Source of the DNA: Choristocarpus tenellus KU-1152
Taxonomy: Eukaryota > Phaeophyceae
DNA: 36,500 nucleotides
NCBI GenBank assembly: GCA_964200185.2
Contig: CAXNAD020000045.1
Coordinates: forward strand, 1-36,500
Direction of reading: 5' to 3'
Every line of letters starts with the position of its first letter. Within the stretch, counting starts at the first letter, position 1. A program made the translations under genes and the position numbers. Positions 14,907-27,451 of this stretch are shown one piece after another. A model generated the notes under the pieces. It did no database searches, had not been told where the DNA came from, and saw only the letters and a list, made by a program, of their open reading frames with translations.

Positions 14907-17900
14907 TTATATGCTTACCACATTCCTTGTTCCCCAGCGCTGATCCTGCCTGGCCCCAACAGCATCTGATGCCTGTGCGTCTCTGCCTTCAGTGGTTGAC
15001 CTTCCATTTACCCTGGTAGGACCAAAACTTGGCCTGCCCAGCATAATCCGTGCCTTACTTGAAAGCTCACGTGCATAGCGACCAATAGTTACACTCTTGT
15101 CCCCTTCTGGTACCTCCTGCAGACCGTTGATGGAGTGTGAGTACCTATAAATTTCCCTTATTCTTCCAACACCAGACTTAAAACAAATTTACTGATAAGG
15201 TCTTGATCAGCAAATTGCAACAACTAAACATCCAACTGGGTGTGAATCTTACCGTTACTGAGGCCTGAATCACTGGGAGATGCACATGGTTTTCCACTCT
15301 TGTATAGACTCCTGTGACACAATCAAAATGGAGGTTTGCACACTTGATGAGTGCCAACCAAACAGGCAGTGCGACTGACGCTCACCCTACCTACACAGTA
15401 CTTCTTTTTGTGTAGTACTTGTGTCTAGACAACTTCTGACTTGACACCAACAATCTTTCAGTTTGAAATTGGTGTGTAGTGATGATGACACAAATATAGA
15501 TATGTTTCCATGTACCTGAAGGAATCCAAAATACAACACCAGATGCTAAGCAGAACCGAAGCAAGCTCATAACATGGACTCACCTGTGTAATCTGCTGAA
15601 GGTTTTCCAGGAATGTCTCTAACCACAGGAACAGGTACCGCAAAATCGTGTGAGAAGTGCTTGTCAAACTCTGTGAGGCGGTAAGGCTGAGGAAGGAAGA
15701 GTGGAGTAGGAATCGTGTTTAGTCCACACACCCTCATTTTTTTTTGGTGTATTTCTAGCAGATGAGCATTGACCAAATATCAATCAAGTCTTGAGTCCAA
15801 CATCAACTGCACTGCTAGGCATAAAAAAATATCAACGCATCTAAAGTAGAACCTAACCAAAAAACAGCGCCCCCCAAGGAGGGGATTGCTAGCTGCTGAA
15901 GTTCAACCTTAAAGTGGCAAGGCATCAGTGGTAGTCACTGGGTAATTGCATTGTGAGGAGTCCAGTCCTACCGATATTAACACAAGGCAGATGTATTTGT
16001 GAAACAGAATTTAAATATTGATTCTTGGAACTTTTTTTCACACAGGCAGCAAACCTATACTGCCCACATGGCTAGTCAGCAAAAGAAAGACTTTTCTGCA
16101 GTTGCCATGCCACACCATTTGAATAGCATGGTAAAGCTCTGTATGAGTAAGACCTTTCTATCTCTGGCAAGGTGTGACATTTCAGGCAGCATAACCTGAT
16201 CAAGTGCACAAACAATTCTTTCAGCACACCCTTGGCATACCATAATACAGTTGCACTTCAAGGACAACATTTAACTGTTGGGTATTTATTAAATGAGAAG
16301 TGTTTCAACATACCTCATGTATGCGCTCAAAACGGGGGGGGAGCTGTCCTTGTTTGGGAGGGCCAAGATGCATCCACATGCGCTTTTGAGCATATCGCTG
16401 GAGGGAGTCACGCCACCACTGACTCATGGCCGCCCGTTGTCGTGCTGACATGTGACGCACACGACGCTTCTTGAGTTGTGTTTCTGCAATACGGTCTTCA
16501 TCTATCATTCCACTGAGGGTGGTAGCTGCTGGAAGGCCACCACTCCCAGTTTCAGAGCCACTGATGGGGTCCTGGAAAAAATGTAGTGAAGTATCTACTG
16601 TGTAAGAGACCATGCCGACTTACCAGAAGTTCTGACTGAAAGCCACTCCAAAGGTGAATTGATCATGAAGCGTCAAAACGTAGCATACACTATGCAAGTC
16701 AACACAACACATCACCTTCCAGTGACCTCTTATTCCAGTGCCTGTTTCAGTGTCAAGGTCCATTTCTGCCTCTGGTTCAGGCATCTCCTGGACATCGGAA
16801 TGCCATGTAAGGTTTGAATGTTGTTGATGGGTTGTGAGTATTGTTTTGTGCTCTGTCATAGAGTGATAGTTCTCTGTCAAATGTTTCACAGAGAAACAGG
16901 AATGTTTTTCTTGTAATGGTTTGATATCAAATGCTTTAAATACTCTGTGAAGTCTTAAAAGAGCACATTGACAAATAAATGCATACAGAAGTCATTATAT
17001 ACTTGCACACTAAATAGGCTGTTGTGATCTTGATTTCCTCATAGAAGTCTAGGGCAAACCCTAAAAATATTGTCTTCCTTTGATGGGTACTATGACCCCC
17101 TACAGGTTAGGGTATGACATAGATACACACAACTTGGGGGTTTCAACAAACAGGCACAGACACACATTCCTGTCATGTGAACCTTGAACCTTTTTGGAGT
17201 GTCAATACTATGTTTAAGATAAGACAATTCTCTTGCCTTACACCTTTAATATATGTGGAGTGTTAGAGTGCTATTTTCGAGACAAACAACTACTTGTGTA
17301 TCTCAGACTCAGGGTTGTGCATTGTAGCGCCCCAATTAGTAAGTTTCACTAAATGAATAATCAGTATCACGATCAAGCCTTAAGATGTTCCTTTACTCAT
17401 TGGCATATGTGCAGGATACTCGACACTCTGCTGAACGTGCCCTTGCAGCACCTAGCCTTACGAGCTACACACACCCTTTGATTCAATCAAGTACATCAAA
17501 GCTCTTCAGTCAATTCAATTAATACTTTCAAATCCTTTCGATTCACAACCCTGCTCATTTTTATTGCCCACGGTTCAAATGAACTTGCACACCACACCAC
17601 ACTACACCACAGTCCAGCAAAAAAAAAGTCACAAAGGTTTGCCCTCTATTTCAAAATTTGCAAAGGCACACCAAAACACTGCTCTTACTCAGGGTTGAGC
17701 ACAACAACAGTGTCCAACGCTTACCTTCTTAAAAAAACAAGGGTTGCAAACTCATAAAATTGATATTTTCCTCTATTAATACTGGGCACTAACTATGTAC
17801 TCCGGGTATCATACAATGATCTTACATGTCAATATTTTTAGACTGCAGCAATCAGACCAAACACGTGCACAGGAGGCAGGATGTCCTAAAGTTACTGTTA

Positions 17901-20900
17901 TCATATAGTAGCAATTTGCATAACGTGTAAATATTACTATCTTCCTAGTTTATTGCTGCTTTTTCACTACTATGCAAGCTTCATTGTCCAGTTTGGTGTC
18001 TTTTGGATCCATCAACTCAACCAATACTGAAAGATATCACAAATTGAAGCACATACTGGGTATTGTCAATTTCTTCCAACCTCTAACGTACCTCATCCTG
18101 GTCCAAAAAATATTGATGTTTCTTGTATTCACGCATGCTCTGTAATCCTGCATTCTCCACATGGAAGTTATGCAGGTAGTAGTCACTGTCCAGTTCCCAG
18201 AGGGGTATACGGCTACGGGTAGGAGTGAAGTAACCCAGGAACAAATTGATTGCATCTTGCTTCAAGCGGTCTGTGAAGGCATTGCTGTAGTAGCGACGGA
18301 TAGATGTCAACAGCTCTCGATGCTTGTTTGAACCCACCTGACAGAATATCATAAATGTGGGGTTGATACTGTGACCTACAAGGATGGATCTAAACAAATA
18401 ACAACCCAATGCAAGGGATAGGTCAGGTCAGTATAGAACTAACATATACTTGCCTGCTTGCTTGGTCCACTGCCACTTGACACTTTCTTGTGTGCCTCTG
18501 AACCTCCATATTGCAGAGCGATGTGGTCTCCTAACTCCGTATAGATCTCCATCAAAACACGCACCACCTGATAATAATACCATCAACAATATATGCAAGT
18601 ACTGTCATGATAAATGTACCATATCTCCATCGTGTTTGCGGCTTTGGGTGAAGTACTTCATTCTACACTGGTTCTACTTCAAGCAGGCACACTTGTGCAA
18701 GAGGGGTGTTACGCATCAACAAGCACAAACCTGAGAACCTGAATCCAAGGTAGACTGATTGCTGACACCCATCACAAACAGCTGCTTCCCAAGTGCATGC
18801 ACCCCAACACTGAATTGTGCGACATTGGTTCTGTCAAGGCAGTCAATGCAGTTTGTTCGTAGAACGCCATGCTGCTCCATTGGCATCACTGGGTAACCTT
18901 GCCCCCATGAATGACCCATCACCTCAGATCCACCCCCACGCACACCAAGGGCATCACTACTCCCCTCCCCTTTTCCTCCTGCCCCTGCTCCATCTCCTCT
19001 TCCCACCTCCCCAGGTATGGCAGAGTTTCCATCTGCAGACTTAGTTGAGTTGGTGAAACGCAGGCCCTCCTTATGCCGGGCATGCCCCATTCCACTGCTC
19101 ATGAAGCTGCGAGGTCGTTTAAGTGAGCGACCTTCTCCACCTCGCAGTCCTCCTTGGTCCTCTGGAAGCTGACTTGAAGTGCGTTGTGGTGCACTGCAAT
19201 ATAAAAGAGTTCAATTCCCGCCATGAGTCTGTTAATTAATGTGCTAGGAAGTTCACCCTCCAAAGTACACAGCATGTACATTCATAGCAAGGACTTCAAA
19301 CCACAACTGATCAGTGTTTCCCTGAGTTTGCTCTTGCCAATGGATTATAAGGCTAGGTCATAGCTGTTTGATGTTTACTTACCCTGACCTACTTACCTCG
19401 TCCAACAACCCAAATTGCAGGAGTTGCTAGATAGGTTGTTGGATACTTCTGTTACGATAAGCGCACAAATCACTGCAAACACATCAGCCACTGGAATTTC
19501 TACTCTAAGAGTACATATTAGTGCACCTTTTGAATAGTAATCAAGTGACAGATACCGGCTCCCCCTTCTCTCCTTCATGCCTCCAATTAGCTGTTCAATT
19601 GTTCACCAAAACTATATACACCTCCATGAATTATGATTTCAGCGTACCTGCAGAAGACTCCAACCTGACCAAGAGTCCATGCAGCTGCTTCTTCCAGGGC
19701 TTTGAGAACATTTTTGTCTCGGTGTTTGCTGAGATGAGAGAAGTCTAGAGCACAATACCTGATCATGTGCTCCTACATCATTAGGAGGCACAGTATTTTG
19801 AACACAACAGTTAAATTGCTTTGAACATTCACAATTTCTTTCTGGTTACTTTACCATTTACCATTTTATTCCAGATACTTAGTATCACACAAAGTCATTA
19901 GCCACATTGCTATTATCAAGTGAAGAGCAGCCTCCACTATCTTGTGACCCATGAGATATGAACATTAAATAGATTGGGAAGCTCCTTTAGGGGTGTATTT
20001 CCCTCTCATATTGTCATCTCAAGTACTAATACATGAAATTTGGAAGCAATTTGAATAGTGTGCCCTTCCTGTGTCCCTTATTATTGTTCTAGACTGCTTA
20101 TATAGCATTTCTACAATTAAACCTCTAATATATGCACAAAGTATATTAGTTTATCTGATGCGCTCAGCAACAGTCTTGCATGTTCACAGAAGTGTATGTT
20201 GTGTTGAAAGGTGACAAGAGTAATTGAGTGCAAAGATTGTACACTGAAAATTCCAAGACCTTTCTACTACTTTCTACATCGAACATATTGTTTAGAGTAG
20301 TTTAGAGGTAGGTAGAAAGGGCGATATGATCAGATCACTCTAGTCCTTTGAATATTGCTGTGCCATTGGAGGATGAAATGCCAATGCCTCTACTGGCTAT
20401 CAGCACCTCAGTGAGAGAACAAATCAACATCTATGTACAAAAATATGAAGGTGGTTTCATACATAATGCCATCATACATTATGAAAGGTGAGAGTGCAAC
20501 AACAACATACACTATTGGAGCAAGAACTTTCAAGGCTTCCAAAAATATACGCTTGAGACTTGACTTATTTGTGGACCTGTATATGTTTCACAACCATCAA
20601 AGTGCCAAAGCATTCTTGCTTTCAGCATTTCAACCAAAAAATTAACAGGAGAAGAAAAAATGCAATCTTCTGGGTAAGAAGTTTCATCCCTCCACAATGC
20701 AATGATGTTGTCGTTCCATTATAGTTGAAATTAAACAAATAGAGAAGTTGGTTTGAGTGGGACCATGTCAACGACTTTCTTGACATGCAAAAACTATATA
20801 TACGACATGAGGTTCTTGATACCAGCTTTGGTCTCCTGGTGTCTATCTCTATCTTGACCCCCACATTGGTGGCACAAAGCCCTTACTTGTCACACTTCAC

Positions 20901-23900
20901 CAACTCAAATTATAGAAATAGATATGAATCCTATGCCAAGGTGTTCAGTACTACGCACTGATTTACTCGAGAGGAAGGCTGTTCTCAAAAATATTGAGGT
21001 ATGTTTGATGTGATCATTTTGTATGGACTATACAACCGTGGCATGCATACTTGTATCAGCCCTGTGGTTGATGGGACAAGAATGCTCACCTGTGGCATAG
21101 TGGAATTTACATGTTCCACAGCTCTGCGGTACTCCCTCCCCACAATGACTTCCCTTTCTCTTTTCTCGGTCTGCTTCACCAGGTCCAGAACCAGAACAGG
21201 TGAACCATAGCGTTCCAGGAGATCCGCAAAGTGTGCCTGACATCAAATTTAGTGCTTAGAGGGACTTCTGGCATTCTATAACATTTATTTTTTATCTAGG
21301 AAAATGGGGATACATCTCAACACACAACAAAAAATACAGTGATACCTCACAACAGAAAGAGGAAGCATTACGTACATTCTATAGGAAGGTCAGGTAACCT
21401 TTGCTTGAGCCACTATGCTAATATCAAAGTATGAAAACTCATCACAGAGGCTTCACCAAATATCTCTTTCATGTAGGTAGCCTTTCTTCTTCAACAAGAT
21501 ATGATGTTTTGATGTGAGAGATGTTGAATTGTGATTTTTGCCCATAAAAATTGTAGTAGCAGCTTTTGCTCCTCCATTGTGCTCTCACTGACCTGTGTTG
21601 CAGTGTACATAGGGTCGACTCGACTAAGTACTATCGGTGGCTTTGGCATGGTCACACTACTCTCCTGTGTCCAGAAAGTGGGAATTGATCCACGCATCTG
21701 TACAAAAGATGAAAATATCCCTTCCTTGACAGCCTCTGCATGTACAATCTGAAAGAGTCAAGGAAAGGTTAACTGTTGGAAAGAAGTATTAGAGGTGGTT
21801 CTTGCAGCAAGTAGAAAACATTGTTGAAATTGTCAAACCCAAGCTAATTAGACGGACTTGTCCAAATCCAGTTCAAGACATGGTTTGCCAACAGGATTGG
21901 TGGGTCCTCTCACAGGTAGGAATAGCCTGGAATAGCACAAAAGATGACTTGACATTCACTGGGGAAGTGAAACAACACTGAGCTGTACAGCTATTCCAAA
22001 AAGTATGCTATGCTTATACTGTAGTGGCACCAACTATTTTTTGTCATGCTTACATCATTATGGTAATGGAGGTGCAGTTTTTGTCCACACTGTCCCAGAT
22101 GATCAACTTTACGTCATTCCTGCACCAGCAAATTAGTGGATCAGTTATCATTTGAGTTTGGTAGAAATATAATAATGAAATAGAAGAACATGTGACTAGT
22201 AGGGTCATGGTATTTCGCACCTGCTCAACCTCAACATCATTTGCCACATTTCCAGTATCACTAACTCCTCGCTTTAAATATCTGGTATGGATCATCATTG
22301 GGTCAACATGCATCTCTGGTCAACACAGAAGCAGGTCCACTGGTTAGCAAACTTGTGCTCAACATATCCATGCACGTTTTTTTTCCAGTTTTGGTTAGAG
22401 GTGTAACTTGTAACTTGTAACTTGCATCACCGCCCTAACTGCTGTTTCACCTATTCGTTCACATTTTCAAACTATAGTTGGCCAAGGCATCAAGATATTG
22501 GTGTCTCATTTTTCCTTGAAGTATTAGGACTTTGTCGATCAGATGTATCATTCTCACCTGTCATTCATATGCAATTCAGATTACATTACGGATGTACCTA
22601 AAATGGACCTGCAAAGTAGGGAAATCATCTCACTTTCTAGAAACTTCTTGAAAGAAGATTGTGAAATTTGGGTCAATCGGTTGAGCCAATTGTCAGCAAT
22701 AATTGTAGTTATCTCATTTTATGTATGGCGTTAACCATAGTGTTGACCTGTGATCAGGCTATGGGATGAAAGCTTGTACCTTCAAGTCTCTGTACGACTT
22801 GACTCCTATATGATAATATTTCAGCTGCTAACATACACAAAAAAAAATGGGAGGCTCTCAGCAAGTCCTGAGAGCTTTCCAATTTTCAGAGGTTGGGCAA
22901 GGAACCTAGGGAAGTCCATACTTGTTTGCCAGGGAGAACAGAAGTAGAAGTAGGAATATGTCTAGGCATTGCTCACAACTCAAGACAAGCTTAGCTATAT
23001 AATACCCCGAGCAAGGATTCCCTGCATGGGGAATAACCAAAGCAAAAGATCGCAAAGGGTGGCATCAAAGACAAGGGAATGCAAAAAACATAGACCAAGG
23101 ACACAAGTGGCTGTAGTGACAAAGAAACAGGTTGTGGATGCCACCGTAAGCAATGCTCAAGAAGGAAGTTCAAACATATTAAACCGCACCATAATAAGAT
23201 GTGTCTCTACACCCATACACAACATACACTATGAAATGTGGTCTTCCCTTGGGACTTGTTTGCTTAGGTACTCACATCAAAGGGTCTGGGAGGCATCCTG
23301 AAATACCTAGGCTATGAGATGGAAATGATTTCAGAAGATAGCAACAATGACACTATCAAGGCTGATAACTTGGAGCCTGCAATGAATTCCAGAAAACGAC
23401 CCACCAACACTTGGAGTACTCCAACTACACTCCAACTACTTCCAGCATAATTTTTCTTGAAGTGTTTTGTACTGCCAACCACAATGACTTGAGCCGCCAA
23501 AAGATTCCTATGGGTCTTGAGTACATCAACATAACAATGAGATAGGATTCATGTAATAAAATAGGTTAAAAAATCTAGTATATATGAAAACAACAAAACC
23601 CTCCAAAAACATAAAGGATCCCTTCTACAGTGTACACACCCTATTGAACAATGAATTGTGCTTTAGAGGTACTACTACTATAGCTTCATCAACGGGTTAT
23701 GACATCAGCTTTCATTCAACGTAAATAAATTCAATGTACATATATTCAGTGTGCATAAATTCAATGTATGTAACTTCAATATACATAGGAACCTATGTAT
23801 ATAAATTCAATGCAATGAATCAACCTGTAAAAGATTTTACATTTTGAATGCCTCCAGTCTGCTTTGGGGGGTTAGCAGGAGGCCCTTGCACCAAACCACT

Positions 23901-26900
23901 TAGTTGGGATGAGGCCGGGCCACAAGTCAGCTCGGAACTCTTGTTTCAGGACCAGACTAGGAGCATAGGAATTTTGGCAGGACTGTGTCAAGGGGTAGCT
24001 TGGCCAAGGTACATTTTGAAAGGACCGAATCAGATTGCAGTTTAGCCGGGTCACACACTTGTATGTGTAAAATGTGAAAAGGAAAGGAAACACTATATGT
24101 ACATCGCATCATTGGACATATAATAGAGATACTTAAGGCTGCATTTTATCACCAAAAATATTCAATATAAATATAAACTTATCCTTCAGAAACTTAACAA
24201 ATTTCAAATTGGATGGGAATCAATTTTTCAAAAAACCCTCCCCTTGCTGCTCGTAGTATGCCAGTATAGGGAGCACCAATGTATACCTCCAAATGACGTG
24301 TGTGATCTTTCATTCCGTCAAAATAAATTTCCTCCATATACACGAAATTGACAAATGACAACCCACAAATGTTGCAAGCTCCACTATTTTCAACAATTTT
24401 CCCTCAAAAAGACCTTGTGGAGAAGTCAATTTGAAATATAGGTAATCAATAAACTATGTACTTGCTTTGTAGGGCAAGAGTAGAGACAAAATAAAATTAC
24501 CACAGCACCTTTTCTTGACAACAAGACTATTGTAGCAAAGTTGGCAAATAAAACATACCGTTAACAAAAAATGTAAAATATTGTATTAATTGATTATTTG
24601 TCAACAAAAATAATTTTGGCAATTTTCGAAAATAAATAATATATATATACATATACTACAGATCAACAGAAATCAGAAACAAACCTGGACCAGCCGGGAG
24701 ACTAATTTTTTTTACATGTCTGGCATGGGAAAAATATGATTCAATCAGGCCAGGCTGGGGCAAAAAAACAATTCTTAGACCAGGTCACAGCCCAACCCAG
24801 GTGATACATATTTTGAGAGCAGGTCGGGCCTTCAGAAAATGTGAAGGGACTGAGCCCAGCTAACTGCCAGTCCAGTGTAAGGTCCTGGTCAGTAGTATAA
24901 TTTGGGGGGTAGTGCTAGACAAATTTGAGCCCAAAGTGCCTTGGATCCCACATGGAGTTAGGACCTTAAACCAACTTCATGCCCTCTGCCTTATCCACAT
25001 GGTTCCAAACATTTTTTTTTGTTGTCTAACTCAAAAATTGTAGGATATGTTTCATTACTTCTAATTGAGTGCACCCATAATACACATTACATATAGTATT
25101 TATATGACTTGTGAATCTGAACTTCGATCAGGTAAAGAAATTTGAAAAAAAGGTTACGTTCTACCTGGAAAAGTCAAAGACATGTAACCTACTTACGCCT
25201 TATATAAATATACGAATAGAAGAGGGAGGGGGATGTAAAATCGCCTTAGATCAGTATTTTCAATTATCAGAACATGACAAATCGATTATCTTCAGTCAAA
25301 TACAGTCAAGACATCAAAAAATGGAATGTGGCAAGATGCAATTAAAAAAAATAAGATTATTTATCCAAAAGCTTATCAATCAAATAAAGGACATAAAGCA
25401 AAACCACTTCATAAATCACTACATCCAAGGGTAGAAGATGGAATATGGGGTAGTGCTACACAAAAGTTAATAGAATATTATGAAGAAAGTGGTGTAACTG
25501 TAGACAAAAACTGTCTTCAGCAGGCATATCTTGTGTATTTGGCAACCCATCATGGCCACATGTTTGCACCTAGTCATGATCCCATGTGGTGGTGGTTCCA
25601 CTTTAAAACTCAACTAACTCCGATCAATCACCAACACTTTAACATAAAAAGGTCACTTTTTTTCCTACACGCAGACCTGTCCTATCTTAGGATGGCACAG
25701 GGTGATGAGAATGCAAAAGTGAAAGTTGGTGCTATCGTTAGAAGGACATCAAATAAGAGCTGATACCACAATATTGAAACAGTCATTAACAGCAGAGCTA
25801 AATATTTTTCATTCTTTCCTGGTGATATGAAGGCAAGAGTAGCTTTGACACTGATACCTTTTCCGCAACATTATGACTTACCTTGTACCAGCAAAGTGAC
25901 GAGAACGGCGAGCAATAACTGTGATATTGAGCATCCTGCCAGAGAGGTTGCATTTGCGTTGCATAAAGGCACCATGCACAATTGGTAGCACCCAGAAGGA
26001 CGAATTTAGATGACCCACTTGTGCTTCTAGCTCACGAGTCTGATGAAAGTTCCATGCATACATGTCCTGGTTGTGGAACAAGCAAGAGAACGATGATATG
26101 AAAAGAAAACCAGGAAAAGCATGTAGCTCATTGATTTTTTTGCCTTTTTGCAATGGGAGACAGTCCTCTATCATGCAGTGCTGGAGATGTCTATCGTGTA
26201 TGTGCTACAGTCAAGGAAAACACAACAAGCAGAAAACACATCCAACCTTAAACGGTGGTGGCGGGAATGTTTTGCTGGTTGCGGCTGTCATGTTGTGTTG
26301 CAGAGAATTGGTGAGGTCGTAAGTATATGAGTAGAAGAAGTCCTTGGTGAGGTCAATGAACTGGAAAAGCCCAAGGTACCTGGCCTCAGCTAATTCTCTG
26401 GGGGGAAATTTAGACAGACATGAAAGAGAACACAAAGAATTACAAAAATAAATGATGACATATAGCAAGAGGGATACGTAGTGCACACACATTTGTCAAC
26501 TGTTGGTGGCTTCATGGCGCCTCCACACCAGCACGTATAACATATTATAATCTTGAGGATGTAAAGCATATTAATAATATACCTTTCATTTGGGCAATCC
26601 ATGGTGATACCCTCCCTCAATTATCATGAGGACAGGTGCCCATCAAAGCGATTAAGTAATAATCAATTTTTTCTGTTCCGAGTCACAAAATTGGCACTAT
26701 CAATTTCAGCAACACAGTGGAACACACGAGCCTTGGGGTGGGGTTGAGCCTCCGATTAACTTTTGACCATGTGTTCACAAACGCATTGGAGTCCGTGCTT
26801 TCCCCAGTTGTAGAGCTGAGAGTCCCTGCCACGGAGTCTGCCGGCCTAATGGCGAACATCTCCGTATTCTTAACAGCATATATGAGATTTCCGCCGATCG

Positions 26901-27451
26901 CACCAACCTGAGGTATGGGGAAGGAGCCTTAAATTCAGTTACACAAGGAATTCCGGAGAAATGTCTGAAGTATCAAGTGATCGGCACAAGGGTGTTCAGC
27001 GATGGTATCCAACTGGCATCCGCAATCTCAAGCATATAGTTAAATTTGAAAATCGTCTATGTATATGTGTGTGTATAGTCATTACCATCCTCCTCTGAGT
27101 GACGAAGTTGAGGTAATAGCAATCCAGAAATTTGACGAATCCCACAATCCCGTAACCCTTTGCAGTAAGGCGCAGACCCCCTACGGTGCGATTTCCTTCG
27201 TTGATCATCTCCAACATCTCAAGCATATCCAGTGGGGTGTACACGATCGGATCCTCTTGACAAATATCAGCAAGGCTAGTTGCATCGGGAACCCCCCTGT
27301 CGATCTTCAACACCCTGTACTGAGTTTCCAGTTTGTCACATGCTGTCAGGTAGAGGTGGGACGTTGTTTCGTACAGAACAAAACGCTCCAGCTTTGAAAC
27401 CACCGGCTCCAGCGTTGCTTCATTCCCACATTCGCCCCTAACCGTTCTCAT
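14907..27451 (-). CDS. FIG4: FIG4-type Sac-domain phosphoinositide phosphatase
   Basis: Sixteen exons (minus order): 27086-27451, about 26687-26907, 26247-26397, 25882-26066, 22221-22281, 21593-21748, 21090-21236, 19648-19772, 18731-19193, 18454-18567, 18092-18337, 16716-16787, 16314-16571, 15584-15686, 15253-15311, 14907-15116, giving about 978 residues. FIG4/Sac3 removes the 5-phosphate from PI(3,5)P2 and acts with the Fab1/PIKfyve-Vac14 complex on endolysosomal membranes. Family strings in order: [118 protein letters not shown], and the catalytic CX5R motif [15 protein letters not shown] (Cys near residue 586). Then come [34 protein letters not shown] and a divergent C-tail. A Gly/Ser-rich insert of about 100 residues precedes the catalytic motif. 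The intron after 18454 uses a GC donor. The 3' boundary of exon 2 is uncertain. The stop at 14907 assumes no further exon after a possible donor at 14912. Confidence 0.94.
16788..18091 (-). other. Long FIG4 intron (1.3 kb)
   Basis: It is bounded by GT at 18091 and CAG before 16787. It contains a CACAC-rich simple stretch near 17590-17612 and no recognisable gene. Confidence 0.5.
19773..21089 (-). other. Long FIG4 intron (1.3 kb)
   Basis: It runs from the GT donor after 21090 to the TAG acceptor before 19772. The two flanking exons join cleanly across it (STMPQ then [11 protein letters not shown]). The open frames inside it have no family signature. Confidence 0.5.
22405..22426. repeat. Short tandem repeat (GTAACTT)3
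   Basis: Three adjacent copies of a 7-mer, with the last merging into GCATC. It lies inside the large FIG4 intron. Confidence 0.7.
23714..23815. repeat. AT-rich minisatellite with central palindrome
   Basis: About five imperfect copies of an element like AATTCAATGTACATA. A perfect palindrome, 11-bp arms ATATACATAGG / CCTATGTATAT with a 2-nt spacer, sits at 23779-23802 within the array. Confidence 0.75.
24810..24890. repeat. Dispersed repeat, copy 2 (related to 14640-14730)
   Basis: It contains GGGCCTTCAGAAAATGT followed by AGGGA, AGCTAA and CCAGTCCA, in the order seen near 14.67 kb. The surrounding 24690-24900 and 23870-24050 share the same GGCC-rich composition. Confidence 0.45.
25111..25763 (+). 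other. Unidentified nested reading frame(s), opposite strand to FIG4
   Basis: Two overlapping plus-strand frames (25111-25434 and 25326-25763) look like one coding sequence with a frame change near 25.33-25.43 kb. Both use AT-rich, Lys/Ile/Asn-heavy codons unlike the neighbouring genes. The second frame has [15 protein letters not shown], which resembles the DGI-G--T core of peptidoglycan-binding-type repeats, then a His/Trp-rich stretch ([20 protein letters not shown]). I do not recognise the family. It may be a decayed gene of a mobile element or virus captured by the intron. A chance frame in AT-rich DNA is less likely because of the length and composition, but is possible. Confidence 0.35.

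Larger units (their letters stand above)
22282..25881 (-). other. 3.6-kb FIG4 intron with repeats and foreign-looking DNA
   Basis: The donor (AG|GTAAGT at 25881) and acceptor (CAG before 22281) split an Arg codon, AG+A, restoring GTRYLKRG of the Sac domain, so this really is one intron. Contents: a triple GTAACTT run (22405-22426); a coding-like but unassigned plus-strand stretch around 23270-23440; an AATTCAATGTACATA minisatellite with a perfect palindrome (23714-23815); two islands rich in GGCC/CCAGG (23870-24050 and 24690-24900) in otherwise AT-rich DNA; and a plus-strand reading frame at 25111-25763. Confidence 0.75.

Noticed and set aside
19393-19578. Minus-strand frame that could be an extra FIG4 exon
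   Set aside because: The flanking exons (19648-19772 and 18731-19193) join directly with a correct codon split (AG+T), and FIG4 proteins have nothing corresponding to this peptide.
22050-22120. Minus-strand continuation after the NDVEVEQ exon
   Set aside because: A GTGCGA donor at 22220 followed by the 21748 acceptor restores EQIVHAEAV...FVQMRGSIP exactly, so the read-through frame is intronic.
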